From positions 1-13,028 of the forward strand of contig JAKAGL010000037.1 in NCBI GenBank assembly GCA_021815535.1: 13,028 nucleotides of DNA, written 5' to 3'. This DNA comes from a bacterium (GTDB taxonomy: Bacteria; Nitrospinota_A; UBA7883; JACRGQ01). Numbering within the stretch: the stretch's first letter is position 1; each line of letters begins with the position of its first letter. A program made the position numbers and the translations under genes. Under the pieces are notes generated by a model. The model saw only the letters and a list, made by a program, of their open reading frames with translations, did not search any database and was not told the DNA's origin. Positions 6,668 through 13,028 of this stretch are shown here, in pieces.

Positions 6668-7586
6668 AATATTCCACCCATACCCCTGCAAAACGTTTAA
6701 TCCGGGGAATTTTCAAGTGTTCCGCGACGCGCCGGTTGACATAGTACCCGTTGGTTTCGGCGTATGAATACCCGATGCCGGCCGGGCTGCTCCCCGCCAG
6801 CGCCTCCTTTGCCAGCTTGGCCGCTTGAGCGCCAATTTCCCCATAATCGGGATAGGAAGTGAACAGCGCCCCCTTTTGAACCGTTTTTTTGGAAAAACCT
6901 ATTACGGGAATTCCTTTTTCCAAGGTCAACTCGAAAAGGTACTTGATGGCTTGCTCCGTCACCACCGTTTCATCGAATACCAGCCATACCGCTTCGGAAC
7001 GCTCCACTATGCGGCGAAAGGCGCCAGGGGCCTCTTTAGGAGAAGTTATTTTTTCCTCTATAACGCGGTATCGGGCTCGCGCCGCCGCCAGCCCTTCGGT
7101 TAACTCATCAGATAAAGGCCCGGAACCGTGTATCACGCCGATCGTTTTTGTGTTCGGAAGCAACTCGTGCAGGAAATTAAATTGATCGGCCGGATTGGAG
7201 GTTATCGAGATGCCAAATCCCATTTTGGCGGATTTAAGAAGTTTTTCCGGTTCCGGAGCCATGAGCGCCAATACAGGCATACGATCCGCGAAAACAGAGG
7301 CGGCTTCCACTGCCTTACTTCCGACGGCTACGATCAGCTTAGCGCCGCCACTCTCCGCCCCTTCAAGAAAATGACCGCCATCGGAAAGATCGCCATTCAT
7401 GTCATGAACGGAAATGGACAGCTTGCCAAGCCCGGCGGTGAATGACGTTACCGCCTGTTTATAGGGGGGAATATCCTGTGATACCAAAATGGCGATTTCC
7501 GACGGAAACGCTGAGGGAGCGCCGAAGGAAAGGGCAAAAAATGCCAAAATCCCTAAGATGCGGCCAAGACGCATATTAGTGGACAA
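6660..7586 (-). CDS. Periplasmic ABC-type substrate-binding protein (ABC_sub_bind / TrpX-like)
   Basis: The protein has 308 residues. A signal peptide is visible: Arg6 and Arg9, a hydrophobic core at 10-22, and probable cleavage after PSA (residue 26). The rest has the two-lobe pattern of the ABC_sub_bind family (PF04392): VSQDIPPYKQAV, LIVAVGSKAVEAA, MAPEPEKLL, GFGISITSNPADQFNFLHELLPNTKTIGVIHG, WLVFDETVVTEQAI and GIPVIGFSKKTVQKGALFTSYPDY. Such proteins normally feed an ABC importer, but no permease or ATPase gene is nearby. The next gene is the sensor kinase, so a sensing role is plausible (inference). The start is TTG 7586 because a strong AAAGGAGGA (7591-7599) lies 4 nt upstream; the ATG at 7574 would be about 16 nt from it. 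The gap to the preceding lipoprotein gene is 59 bp. Confidence 0.85.
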   Translation of the reverse strand: MSTNMRLGRILGILAFFALSFGAPSAFPSEIAILVSQDIPPYKQAVTSFTAGLGKLSISVHDMNGDLSDGGHFLEGAESGGAKLIVAVGSKAVEAASVFADRMPVLALMAPEPEKLLKSAKMGFGISITSNPADQFNFLHELLPNTKTIGVIHGSGPLSDELTEGLAAARARYRVIEEKITSPKEAPGAFRRIVERSEAVWLVFDETVVTEQAIKYLFELTLEKGIPVIGFSKKTVQKGALFTSYPDYGEIGAQAAKLAKEALAGSSPAGIGYSYAETNGYYVNRRVAEHLKIPRIKRFAGVWVEYYE

Positions 7587-7590
7587 ATAC

Positions 7591-7599
7591 TCCTCCTTT
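7591..7599 (-). promoter_or_regulatory. Strong ribosome binding site that selects a TTG start
   Basis: On the minus strand this reads AAAGGAGGA, a near-perfect anti-16S match and the strongest in the operon, 4 nt before TTG 7584-7586. It settles the start of the substrate-binding protein gene in favour of TTG over the ATG at 7574. Confidence 0.75.
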
Positions 7600-7645
7600 A
7601 AGCCGCCTAAAACCGCACCTTTCCAGACTCCTGCGAATGGATTTT

Positions 7646-8497
7646 CTATTGATGGGTAATAACAAGGTTAAGGGTAGGATCAGAGCAGTCGGCCGGATCT
7701 CCCATATCCGCAAAAGGCGAAAATTTTAAAAAGGCGTCGACTGCGGCATCGTAAAGATAAATGGTGCTATCCACCACGTTGGATCCCTGCGCGAGGATAT
7801 TCCAATATTTATCGTAATCTGCATAACCCGGTGCGTCTTTAATGTATTTTTTCAGGACGGCCACACGATACAGCTTGGTGGTATCGGTAAGATCGATCGG
7901 CGTAGGGGGAGTTGATCTAATGTAGATCGCTGTGATACGGGAACCGACCGGTTTTGTAACATCGGCGAAAACCTGGATTTCGCCGGAAACCTGCAAAAAT
8001 CTTCCATAGCTGGTGCCCGGGGTTCCGTCCGCCAACATGCGGCTAAAGCTGTTTTCAAACATCTCTTTTATCACTGCGCCGTTCAGGCTCAGGGTGACAA
8101 TGGTTGCAGGATTGGTTGCCGGGGCGATGCCGCTCAGGTTGTCATACGGAAGAAATCTTGCCACATCCCCTTTTGTAATAAGGCCCGCCGGCAGGATATC
8201 GCCGGCAGGATCGGGTGGATTCCAGCGCACGGTTCCCGCATTCACCACCGCAAAGTCTGCGCCTGTTTTCCAGCGCATGGTATTTGCGGCGAAGGTGCCC
8301 AAGGCTGTTTGACAGCTTGCCATATTGGAATAATGGGTCTTCCAGGGCCACGTAATGCTTCCTATAACGGTGGTGTCGGTATAGGGCGTGTATTTTTCGT
8401 CGTTGTTCCTTACATTCAGGCTTCCACAAGCCTGAAGGGCCAGTAGAGCCATTGCCATGATGGAAAGAAATAGGCGCGCCTTATTTTTCCGGTTCAT
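7646..8497 (-). CDS. Lipoprotein consisting of a stand-alone 5'-nucleotidase C-terminal domain
   Basis: The protein has 283 residues. It has a lipoprotein signal: basic residues 3-8, a hydrophobic core at 9-21, and the lipobox LQAC with Cys24. From about residue 55 it follows the 5'-nucleotidase C-terminal domain (PF02872, as in UshA and CD73): LGTFAANTMRWKTGADFAVVNAGTVRW (66-92), then LITKGDVARFLPYDN (106-120), LNGAVIKEMFENS, GRFLQVSGEIQVFAD, and LYRVAVLKKYI...GY. In the two-domain enzymes this domain binds the nucleotide while the separate N-terminal metallophosphatase domain does the chemistry; that N-terminal domain is missing. Asn86, Arg91 and an aromatic (Tyr118 for the usual Phe) are kept, but the GGDGY motif is altered to DAPGY. 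A ligand-binding, non-catalytic role is inferred. ATG 8497 is chosen because AAAGGAG (8506-8512) lies 8 nt upstream; TTG 8501-8503 is too close to it. The gene starts 2 nt after the receptor stop codon. Confidence 0.85.
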   Translation of the reverse strand: MNRKNKARLFLSIMAMALLALQACGSLNVRNNDEKYTPYTDTTVIGSITWPWKTHYSNMASCQTALGTFAANTMRWKTGADFAVVNAGTVRWNPPDPAGDILPAGLITKGDVARFLPYDNLSGIAPATNPATIVTLSLNGAVIKEMFENSFSRMLADGTPGTSYGRFLQVSGEIQVFADVTKPVGSRITAIYIRSTPPTPIDLTDTTKLYRVAVLKKYIKDAPGYADYDKYWNILAQGSNVVDSTIYLYDAAVDAFLKFSPFADMGDPADCSDPTLNLVITHQ

Positions 8498-8499
8498 CG

Positions 8500-10641
8500 T
8501 CAAAACTCCTTTTCCACTTCAAAAAGGAACATCCGCTGATTGGTTTGGATGAGGTTCTTACTGGTGCCATTGTCCGGGACTGTAGGAAAGCGGTAACGGA
8601 TATCGGAATAGATTTCCCGGTAGTCGGTGTTGAGAAGGTTAAATGCGGTCATCTTTATGTTCACGCCCTGGAACAGATTCTTCTTTGTCAACGCCAGGTT
8701 CACGATATTGAACGGGCCAGTTACATCGGCCCGCCCTAAAATTATTTCCTGCGAAGTGCGGGCATTGGCCCGGCTTGTACCATAGTAACTGTAGGTGAGC
8801 GTGCCGTTGAATCCGGCGGGAAGATCAACCCCCACCACCGCATTCCCCCGCAACTGAGGAACCTGCGTTAAATAGCTGTCTGAAACGAAATCCCTCGCGT
8901 TAAAAAGGGAAACGTTCCACATGAAAAATGATCCGGACTCAAATGTGTGCTTCGCCTCGATTCCCGCCCCGTTTATCTCCAGCTTGCCGCTGTTTTGATA
9001 CTGGGTGATCGACGCCAGGGAAGTGTTAAAAAGCGTGGTGATGTAATCGCTCAGCGTTTGGCGGTATGCATTCAGCCGTACAAAACTGTTCGCGGCATAG
9101 GTATAACCGGCGCCCGCTTCGAACGTTTCGGTCTTTTCCGGATGCAGGGAAGGATTGCCCGCGAACTGCAGATCGGTTTCGTCATAAAGTTCCCTGAACG
9201 TCGGGGCGCGGAAGGCCGTGGCGTACTGCAACTTGATATCAAGCCCGGCAAGCGGATAGAACGCCATCGCCACACGCGGATTGGTGGTATCGCCGAAATC
9301 GCTGTAGTGATCGTAGCGGACTCCGCCCACCAGATTGAAATACCGGCTGGGGGTCCAGTCATCCTGAATGTAGGCGGCATAAATTTCGCGGGATCGTGAA
9401 GGAAAAGAATAGCCATTCCAATTGGCCATAAAGGCCTGCGGGATTGCGCCCACATCCGGTTCACCGCTATAGTTGGTGGACACCTGCGGATTGCGGATGC
9501 TGGAATCTTCCAGCACGATGCCGATGGTTACATAATTCTCATCCCCGACGGTGGAGCGCCCCCGCAGCTCAAAGCCGCTGGTAAACTGGTCGTATTTCTT
9601 TTGAAGCAGCATGCCGTTCGGAAAATATTCCGGATGCCCATCCCCGTTTAAATCGCGGTTATCGGTATACCCATCCGGATACAGCTGGATTTTTTTATCC
9701 ACCATCCAGACATCGGTATACAAACGGGGCTCCAATAAAAGGGTTTTCTCGCTTCCCCAGGGATGAGAAACATCAAGGGAAAAATAGCTGGAAGCCGATC
9801 TGGAAGCATCGGCCACGATGTTCTGATACGCAAACCCCGGTCCCCGGTTATCGCTGTAAAATGCAAATTTTGTATTGGTGTCCCCGTGATCCCACTGGAT
9901 ATCCCCCATCAGTTTCCCCTGATTTCCCTTCATGGCGGCGGGAGCCTTGGAATAGGGGGCGGCGGCCGTGTTGTTGGAAAGGCGATCCCACTGGAGTGAA
10001 GCATCGCCGCCGCCGGTGCCATAAAGCTCGGCAAAAGCGGACACCCGGTCGTTCTCCCCCACGTCGCCATAGCCGGCATTCAGCTTATAGGTTTGAAACG
10101 TGCCCACACCGGCCTTGACGTGCCCTTGGACCGGCTTTTTCATGATGACGTTGATAACCGCCATCATCGCGTTGGTGCCATACAACGCTGATCCCGGACC
10201 GCGGATGATCTCGATCTTCTCGATGCCATCCACGGGAATATCGTATATCGCGGCGCCACTGTAGAAATTGTTAAAGCGGTGTCCGTCTATCATCACCAAT
10301 ATATCGGAGGGTTCCGCTACCCCCTGGACGGCCAGCTGGGTTTCCCCGGAATTGGAGTGGGCGATATGAAATCCGGGGATCGTATTCAATACATCGGAGA
10401 GATCCTTTGCCGCCATCGCGGCAATTGTTTTGGCGGTGATGACCGTGATGAAGCCCGGTGAATCGGGAACCGGTTTTGACCGGAACGAACTTATGGAATT
10501 CATCTCTTCCGGCGTAAAGAACATTGATTCTTCATTGTTGGAAACAACCTGATCTTGGGCAAACGCAATGCACGCCCCTGAAAAGTGAAGCAATTGCGCC
10601 ACTAACATAATTTGCCCTATGCGGAAAATCCGGCTTGCCAC
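8500..10641 (-). CDS. TonB-dependent outer-membrane receptor
   Basis: The protein has 713 residues: a signal peptide (cleavage after IAFA, residue 28), a plug domain (about 55-175) and a 22-strand-type barrel ending in Phe, the usual outer-membrane assembly signal. Plug landmarks are GFITVITAKTI, DLSDVLNTIPGFHI, ILVMIDGHRFN, and DIPVDGIEKIEIIRGPGSALYGTNAMMAVINVI. Barrel landmarks include TAFRAPTFRELY, NPSLHPEKTETFEAG and a C-terminal FNLLNTDYREIY..YRFP region. It takes up a ligand using TonB energy; the cargo cannot be read from sequence. The start is GTG 10641, because GGGAGGAG (10647-10654) is 5 nt upstream; the GTG at 10656 would place that site inside the gene. Residues 330-339 (DLNGDGHPEY) look like a partial calcium-binding loop in an extracellular segment. 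It is the first gene of the four-gene minus-strand operon. Confidence 0.95.
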   Translation of the reverse strand: MASRIFRIGQIMLVAQLLHFSGACIAFAQDQVVSNNEESMFFTPEEMNSISSFRSKPVPDSPGFITVITAKTIAAMAAKDLSDVLNTIPGFHIAHSNSGETQLAVQGVAEPSDILVMIDGHRFNNFYSGAAIYDIPVDGIEKIEIIRGPGSALYGTNAMMAVINVIMKKPVQGHVKAGVGTFQTYKLNAGYGDVGENDRVSAFAELYGTGGGDASLQWDRLSNNTAAAPYSKAPAAMKGNQGKLMGDIQWDHGDTNTKFAFYSDNRGPGFAYQNIVADASRSASSYFSLDVSHPWGSEKTLLLEPRLYTDVWMVDKKIQLYPDGYTDNRDLNGDGHPEYFPNGMLLQKKYDQFTSGFELRGRSTVGDENYVTIGIVLEDSSIRNPQVSTNYSGEPDVGAIPQAFMANWNGYSFPSRSREIYAAYIQDDWTPSRYFNLVGGVRYDHYSDFGDTTNPRVAMAFYPLAGLDIKLQYATAFRAPTFRELYDETDLQFAGNPSLHPEKTETFEAGAGYTYAANSFVRLNAYRQTLSDYITTLFNTSLASITQYQNSGKLEINGAGIEAKHTFESGSFFMWNVSLFNARDFVSDSYLTQVPQLRGNAVVGVDLPAGFNGTLTYSYYGTSRANARTSQEIILGRADVTGPFNIVNLALTKKNLFQGVNIKMTAFNLLNTDYREIYSDIRYRFPTVPDNGTSKNLIQTNQRMFLFEVEKEF

Positions 10642-10656
10642 CTTTTCTCCTCCCAC

Positions 10657-10763
10657 GACTATTTAGCCATCCCCCCTAATTTATCTACTAAAAGTATATA
10701 GGTTTATTGTGATGAATAAAATAACCTGAAAGGATTACAAGAATAATTCAGGGAAAAAGCTTG
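10657..10763 (-). promoter_or_regulatory. AT-rich region carrying the likely promoter of the receptor operon
   Basis: These 107 bp separate the larC stop from the receptor ribosome binding site, both genes reading leftward. On the minus strand a -10-like TATACT is found near 10695-10700, about 40 nt upstream of the ribosome binding site, but the -35 is poor, suggesting an activated promoter. CCTGAA (10725-10730) and TTCAGG (10747-10752) form a 6-bp inverted repeat with a 16-bp spacer just downstream of larC. It could be a weak terminator or an operator. No Fur-like box was recognised. Confidence 0.35.
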
Positions 10764-11924
10764 TTATTTCAATATGAACTTTAAAGCAGCGCGGTAAACC
10801 GCATCAAACGGCACTTTGGCTTTTTCCGCCAACGCCCTGCAATCGTCATACTCCGGCTTCAGCCGCCGTTGGCCACCGGGGGTGGTCGCCGCTTTCACCC
10901 GCACCTCGCCGAACTTTGTTTTTACCTTGATGATCTTCCGCTCAAGCTCAAACCGTTCCACTTCGTATTGGCGGACGCCAAGAGTGGGGGTTTCCTCCAG
11001 CATCAAGTTGCGCAGAGCCGCCGCTTTCAGGGGATCGCATAGCACGGAAAGCAAAAAGGCCTGCCTCCCTTTTTTCATCGTCACGCCAGCCACCCACACA
11101 TCGAGCGCCCCCGCATCAAGCATTTTCACCGTCGCATAGCCGAGGCTTTCCGGAGTGGCATCGTCGATGTTCGTTTCCAGCACCATAAGCCGTTTGCCGC
11201 TTCCCACCGGTTCACCCAGCACAATACGGAAAAGATTGGGCACCCTGTCCTGCCGGATCTTTGTCCCGGCTCCGTACCCCACGACGCGCGGCTTCATGGC
11301 TGGCATCGGTCCGAAGTTTTCGGCGAGCGCGGATACAATCGCCGCCCCGGTGGGGGTGGTCAGTTCTATCCGCGTGGCATCCGGCGTTAGCGGAATCCCT
11401 TTCAGCAACAGGATGGTCGCCGGGGCCGGAACCGGCATCATGCCGTGCATGGTGTCAACCAGGCCGCTGCCGGTCGGGATCGGCGAGCAGGCAAAGCGGG
11501 TGATATCAAGCCGGTGAAAGGCAAGAGCCGCCGCGGTGATATCGACAATGCTGTCCACAGCGCCTACCTCGTGGAAGTGGACCTTCTCAACACTTTGGCT
11601 GTGCACCTTCGCTTCCGCTTCGGCGATCTTTTTAAAGATGGCAAGTGCGGTCTCTTTCACCGCCGCATCCAGTTTGCTTGTTTCAATAAGCCGGCGTATC
11701 ACGGCATAATCGCGGCTTTTCTGTTTCTTCGTGATGTGAACGCCAAACTGGGTTGCGGTTATCCCGCTCCGTTTCACCGTCTCGGCGGTAAGGCGGTAGC
11801 CGTCCATATCGAGTTTTTTCAGTTCGCGTTTTAAATAGGCCAGCGGCACGCCGAGGTCTATCAGCGCCCCCACAACCATGTCGCCGCTAATGCCCGAAAA
11901 CGCGTCAAGATATGCGATTGTCAT
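10764..11924 (-). CDS. larC: Nickel-pincer cofactor insertase LarC
   Basis: The protein has 386 residues, as for full-length LarC, which inserts Ni(II) into the pyridinium-bisthiocarboxylate mononucleotide in a CTP-dependent step to make the cofactor of lactate racemase and relatives. The N-terminus YLDAFSGISGDMVVGALIDLG is diagnostic. Further landmarks are VHFHEVGAVDSIVDI (115-129), the TTPTGAAI segment (189-196), and in the C-terminal half LETNIDDATPESLGY (249-263) and DVWVAGVTMKKGRQA. In Lactobacillus plantarum the two halves are joined by programmed frameshifting; here they form one continuous frame with the linker near 236-246. The ATG overlaps the larB stop codon (ATGA), indicating translational coupling. 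Confidence 0.93.
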   Translation of the reverse strand: MTIAYLDAFSGISGDMVVGALIDLGVPLAYLKRELKKLDMDGYRLTAETVKRSGITATQFGVHITKKQKSRDYAVIRRLIETSKLDAAVKETALAIFKKIAEAEAKVHSQSVEKVHFHEVGAVDSIVDITAAALAFHRLDITRFACSPIPTGSGLVDTMHGMMPVPAPATILLLKGIPLTPDATRIELTTPTGAAIVSALAENFGPMPAMKPRVVGYGAGTKIRQDRVPNLFRIVLGEPVGSGKRLMVLETNIDDATPESLGYATVKMLDAGALDVWVAGVTMKKGRQAFLLSVLCDPLKAAALRNLMLEETPTLGVRQYEVERFELERKIIKVKTKFGEVRVKAATTPGGQRRLKPEYDDCRALAEKAKVPFDAVYRAALKFILK

Positions 11925-12679
11925 GGTACTCGGTACTTCCCTTTGATAATCCGGTGGGCCATGGCGGCGGCGCCGAAACCGTTATCGATATTAACCACCG
12001 CGATGCCGCTGGCGCAGCTGTTGAGCATTGCCAACAGCGGCGCCAAACCGCCGAACGCCGCGCCATATCCAACCGAGGTCGGCACCGCCACCACCGGCGA
12101 GGCAACCATTCCCCCCACCACGCTGGCCAGCGCGCCATCCATCCCCGCAGCGACAATGATGCAATCAGCCCCTTGCAGCGCATCGCGCTGGTCCAACAGC
12201 CGGTGGATGCCGGCGACACCGACATCATAAATCGTTGTCACGTTCAGCCCCATGATGGAGGCGGTAACCGCCGCCTCCTCCGCCACCGGAATATCGGAAG
12301 TGCCGGCGGTGAGCACCAACAACCGCCCGGTTTTTTTTACCTCTTTCTTCTCAACGGTAATTGCGCCGCTCAGGGAGTGGTACACGGCATTCTTCGCCAC
12401 TTCTCTGACCGCCGCATACGTTTTCTTATCGGCGCGGGTCGCCAACAACCGTTCACTCCGCGCAAGGAGTTTTTTAGCGATAGCGGCGACCTGAGCAGGG
12501 GTTTTCCCGGCGCAAAAGATCACCTCGCAAAACCCCTGACGATGCGCGCGGTGATGATCGACTTTGGCGAAAACGATATCCTCATACGGCTCGTTGACGA
12601 TTTTAGCGGCGGCGGCCTTCGGCGATAACTTTCCCGCCTGCACCGCGGCAAGCATTTTTTCCAGATGCGGCCGGTCCAT
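11921..12679 (-). CDS. larB: Nickel-pincer cofactor biosynthesis protein LarB
   Basis: The protein has 252 residues, the usual length. LarB carboxylates and hydrolyses nicotinic acid adenine dinucleotide to pyridinium-3,5-biscarboxylic acid mononucleotide, the first step of the pathway. A helical N-terminal part (1-115) precedes a PurE-like domain with LTAGTSDIPVAEEA (123-136), IIVAAGMDGALASVVGG (174-190), VVAVPTSVGYGAAFGG (196-211) and MLNSCASGIAVVNIDNGFGAA. Cys222 in NSCASG matches the cysteine reported to bind the substrate covalently in L. plantarum LarB. The gene starts at an ATG sharing one base with the gpsA stop codon (TGATG) and ends overlapping larC by 4 nt. AAAGGGG lies about 10 nt upstream of the start. 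Confidence 0.94.
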   Translation of the reverse strand: MDRPHLEKMLAAVQAGKLSPKAAAAKIVNEPYEDIVFAKVDHHRAHRQGFCEVIFCAGKTPAQVAAIAKKLLARSERLLATRADKKTYAAVREVAKNAVYHSLSGAITVEKKEVKKTGRLLVLTAGTSDIPVAEEAAVTASIMGLNVTTIYDVGVAGIHRLLDQRDALQGADCIIVAAGMDGALASVVGGMVASPVVAVPTSVGYGAAFGGLAPLLAMLNSCASGIAVVNIDNGFGAAAMAHRIIKGKYRVP

Positions 12680-13028
12680 CAGTAAAATTCCCCTTTAAGG
12701 CTGCGCCCCATCAATTCCGCCACCGCCTCCTTGGGGTTTTTCCCTTCGTGGCATACCCGGTACACTTCGGCGCAGACCGGCATATCGACCCCTTTTTTCC
12801 GCGACAGTTCGTACAGTGAGCGGCTGGTAAGCACCCCTTCGGCAACCGCTTTCATGCCGCCGAGGATCTGCCCGATCCCCTCCCCCGCGCCAAGCCGCAT
12901 GCCAACGGTGCGGTTGCGGCTTAAATCGCCGGTCGCGGTGAGTATCAGATCGCCGATGCCCGACAGTCCTGCGAACGTTGCCTCGAAGCCGCCCATCGCT
13001 TTGCCCAGCCGCACCATCTCGGCAATGC
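12679..13028 (-). CDS. gpsA: Glycerol-3-phosphate dehydrogenase [NAD(P)+], C-terminal part; 5' end outside window
   Basis: The frame is open to the window edge; about 116 C-terminal residues are present. The segment AGLSGIGDLILTATGDLSRNRTVG is the strongly conserved substrate-binding region of GpsA (E. coli: GLGDL..T...SRNR), including the Arg of SRNRTVG. It is followed by the helical C-terminus with VAEGVLTSRSLYELSRKKGVDMPVCAEVY and an LMGRSLKGEFY end. GpsA reduces dihydroxyacetone phosphate to sn-glycerol-3-phosphate for phospholipid synthesis. It is translationally coupled to larB by a TGATG junction, although no functional link to nickel-cofactor synthesis is known to me. Confidence 0.95.
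   Translation of the reverse strand, partial: IAEMVRLGKAMGGFEATFAGLSGIGDLILTATGDLSRNRTVGMRLGAGEGIGQILGGMKAVAEGVLTSRSLYELSRKKGVDMPVCAEVYRVCHEGKNPKEAVAELMGRSLKGEFY

Overview
The window reads as a bacterial chromosome segment from a Gram-negative (diderm), motile organism. It encodes a TonB-dependent outer-membrane receptor, two lipoprotein signal peptides, flagellar rod genes behind a textbook sigma-54 promoter, and part of a nickel-pincer cofactor pathway. Base composition is moderately GC-rich in genes and AT-rich in promoters. The gene mix suits deltaproteobacterial, Nitrospirota or Nitrospinota-like lineages, but the sequence alone does not fix the taxon. I see no rRNA, tRNA, CRISPR array, transposase or prophage gene.

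Left part (1-4025): the tail of a receiver-like protein that has lost its phospho-acceptor Asp, then a secreted SYLF/YSC84 protein, both on +. A minus-strand NAD(P)-dependent aldehyde dehydrogenase converges on the SYLF gene. A DUF4403 lipoprotein diverges from the aldehyde dehydrogenase; its perfect -10 box lies so close to its ATG that the transcript is probably leaderless.

Middle (4026-4957): a 196-bp regulatory region followed by flgB and fliE, 7-10 nt apart, with no flgC between them. The regulatory region has a perfect -24/-12 element (TGGCACACAGCTTGCA) and four CGTCAA hexamers in two inverted pairs, one of which brackets the promoter. This is the most notable cis-regulatory structure in the window.

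Right-middle (5084-10641, minus strand): a tightly packed four-gene operon. In transcription order it encodes a TonB-dependent receptor, a lipoprotein made only of a 5'-nucleotidase C-terminal (ligand-binding) domain, a periplasmic ABC-type substrate-binding protein, and a membrane histidine kinase with a periplasmic sensor domain. There is no ABC permease or ATPase and no response regulator. The set could run from the outer membrane through the periplasm to an inner-membrane kinase, so a ligand uptake-and-sensing module is a reasonable inference. This is the best candidate for an undescribed system here.

Right end (10764-13028, minus strand): gpsA (partial), larB and larC in a start/stop-overlapping operon. 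LarB and LarC carry out the first and last steps of nickel-pincer nucleotide synthesis; larE is not in the window.
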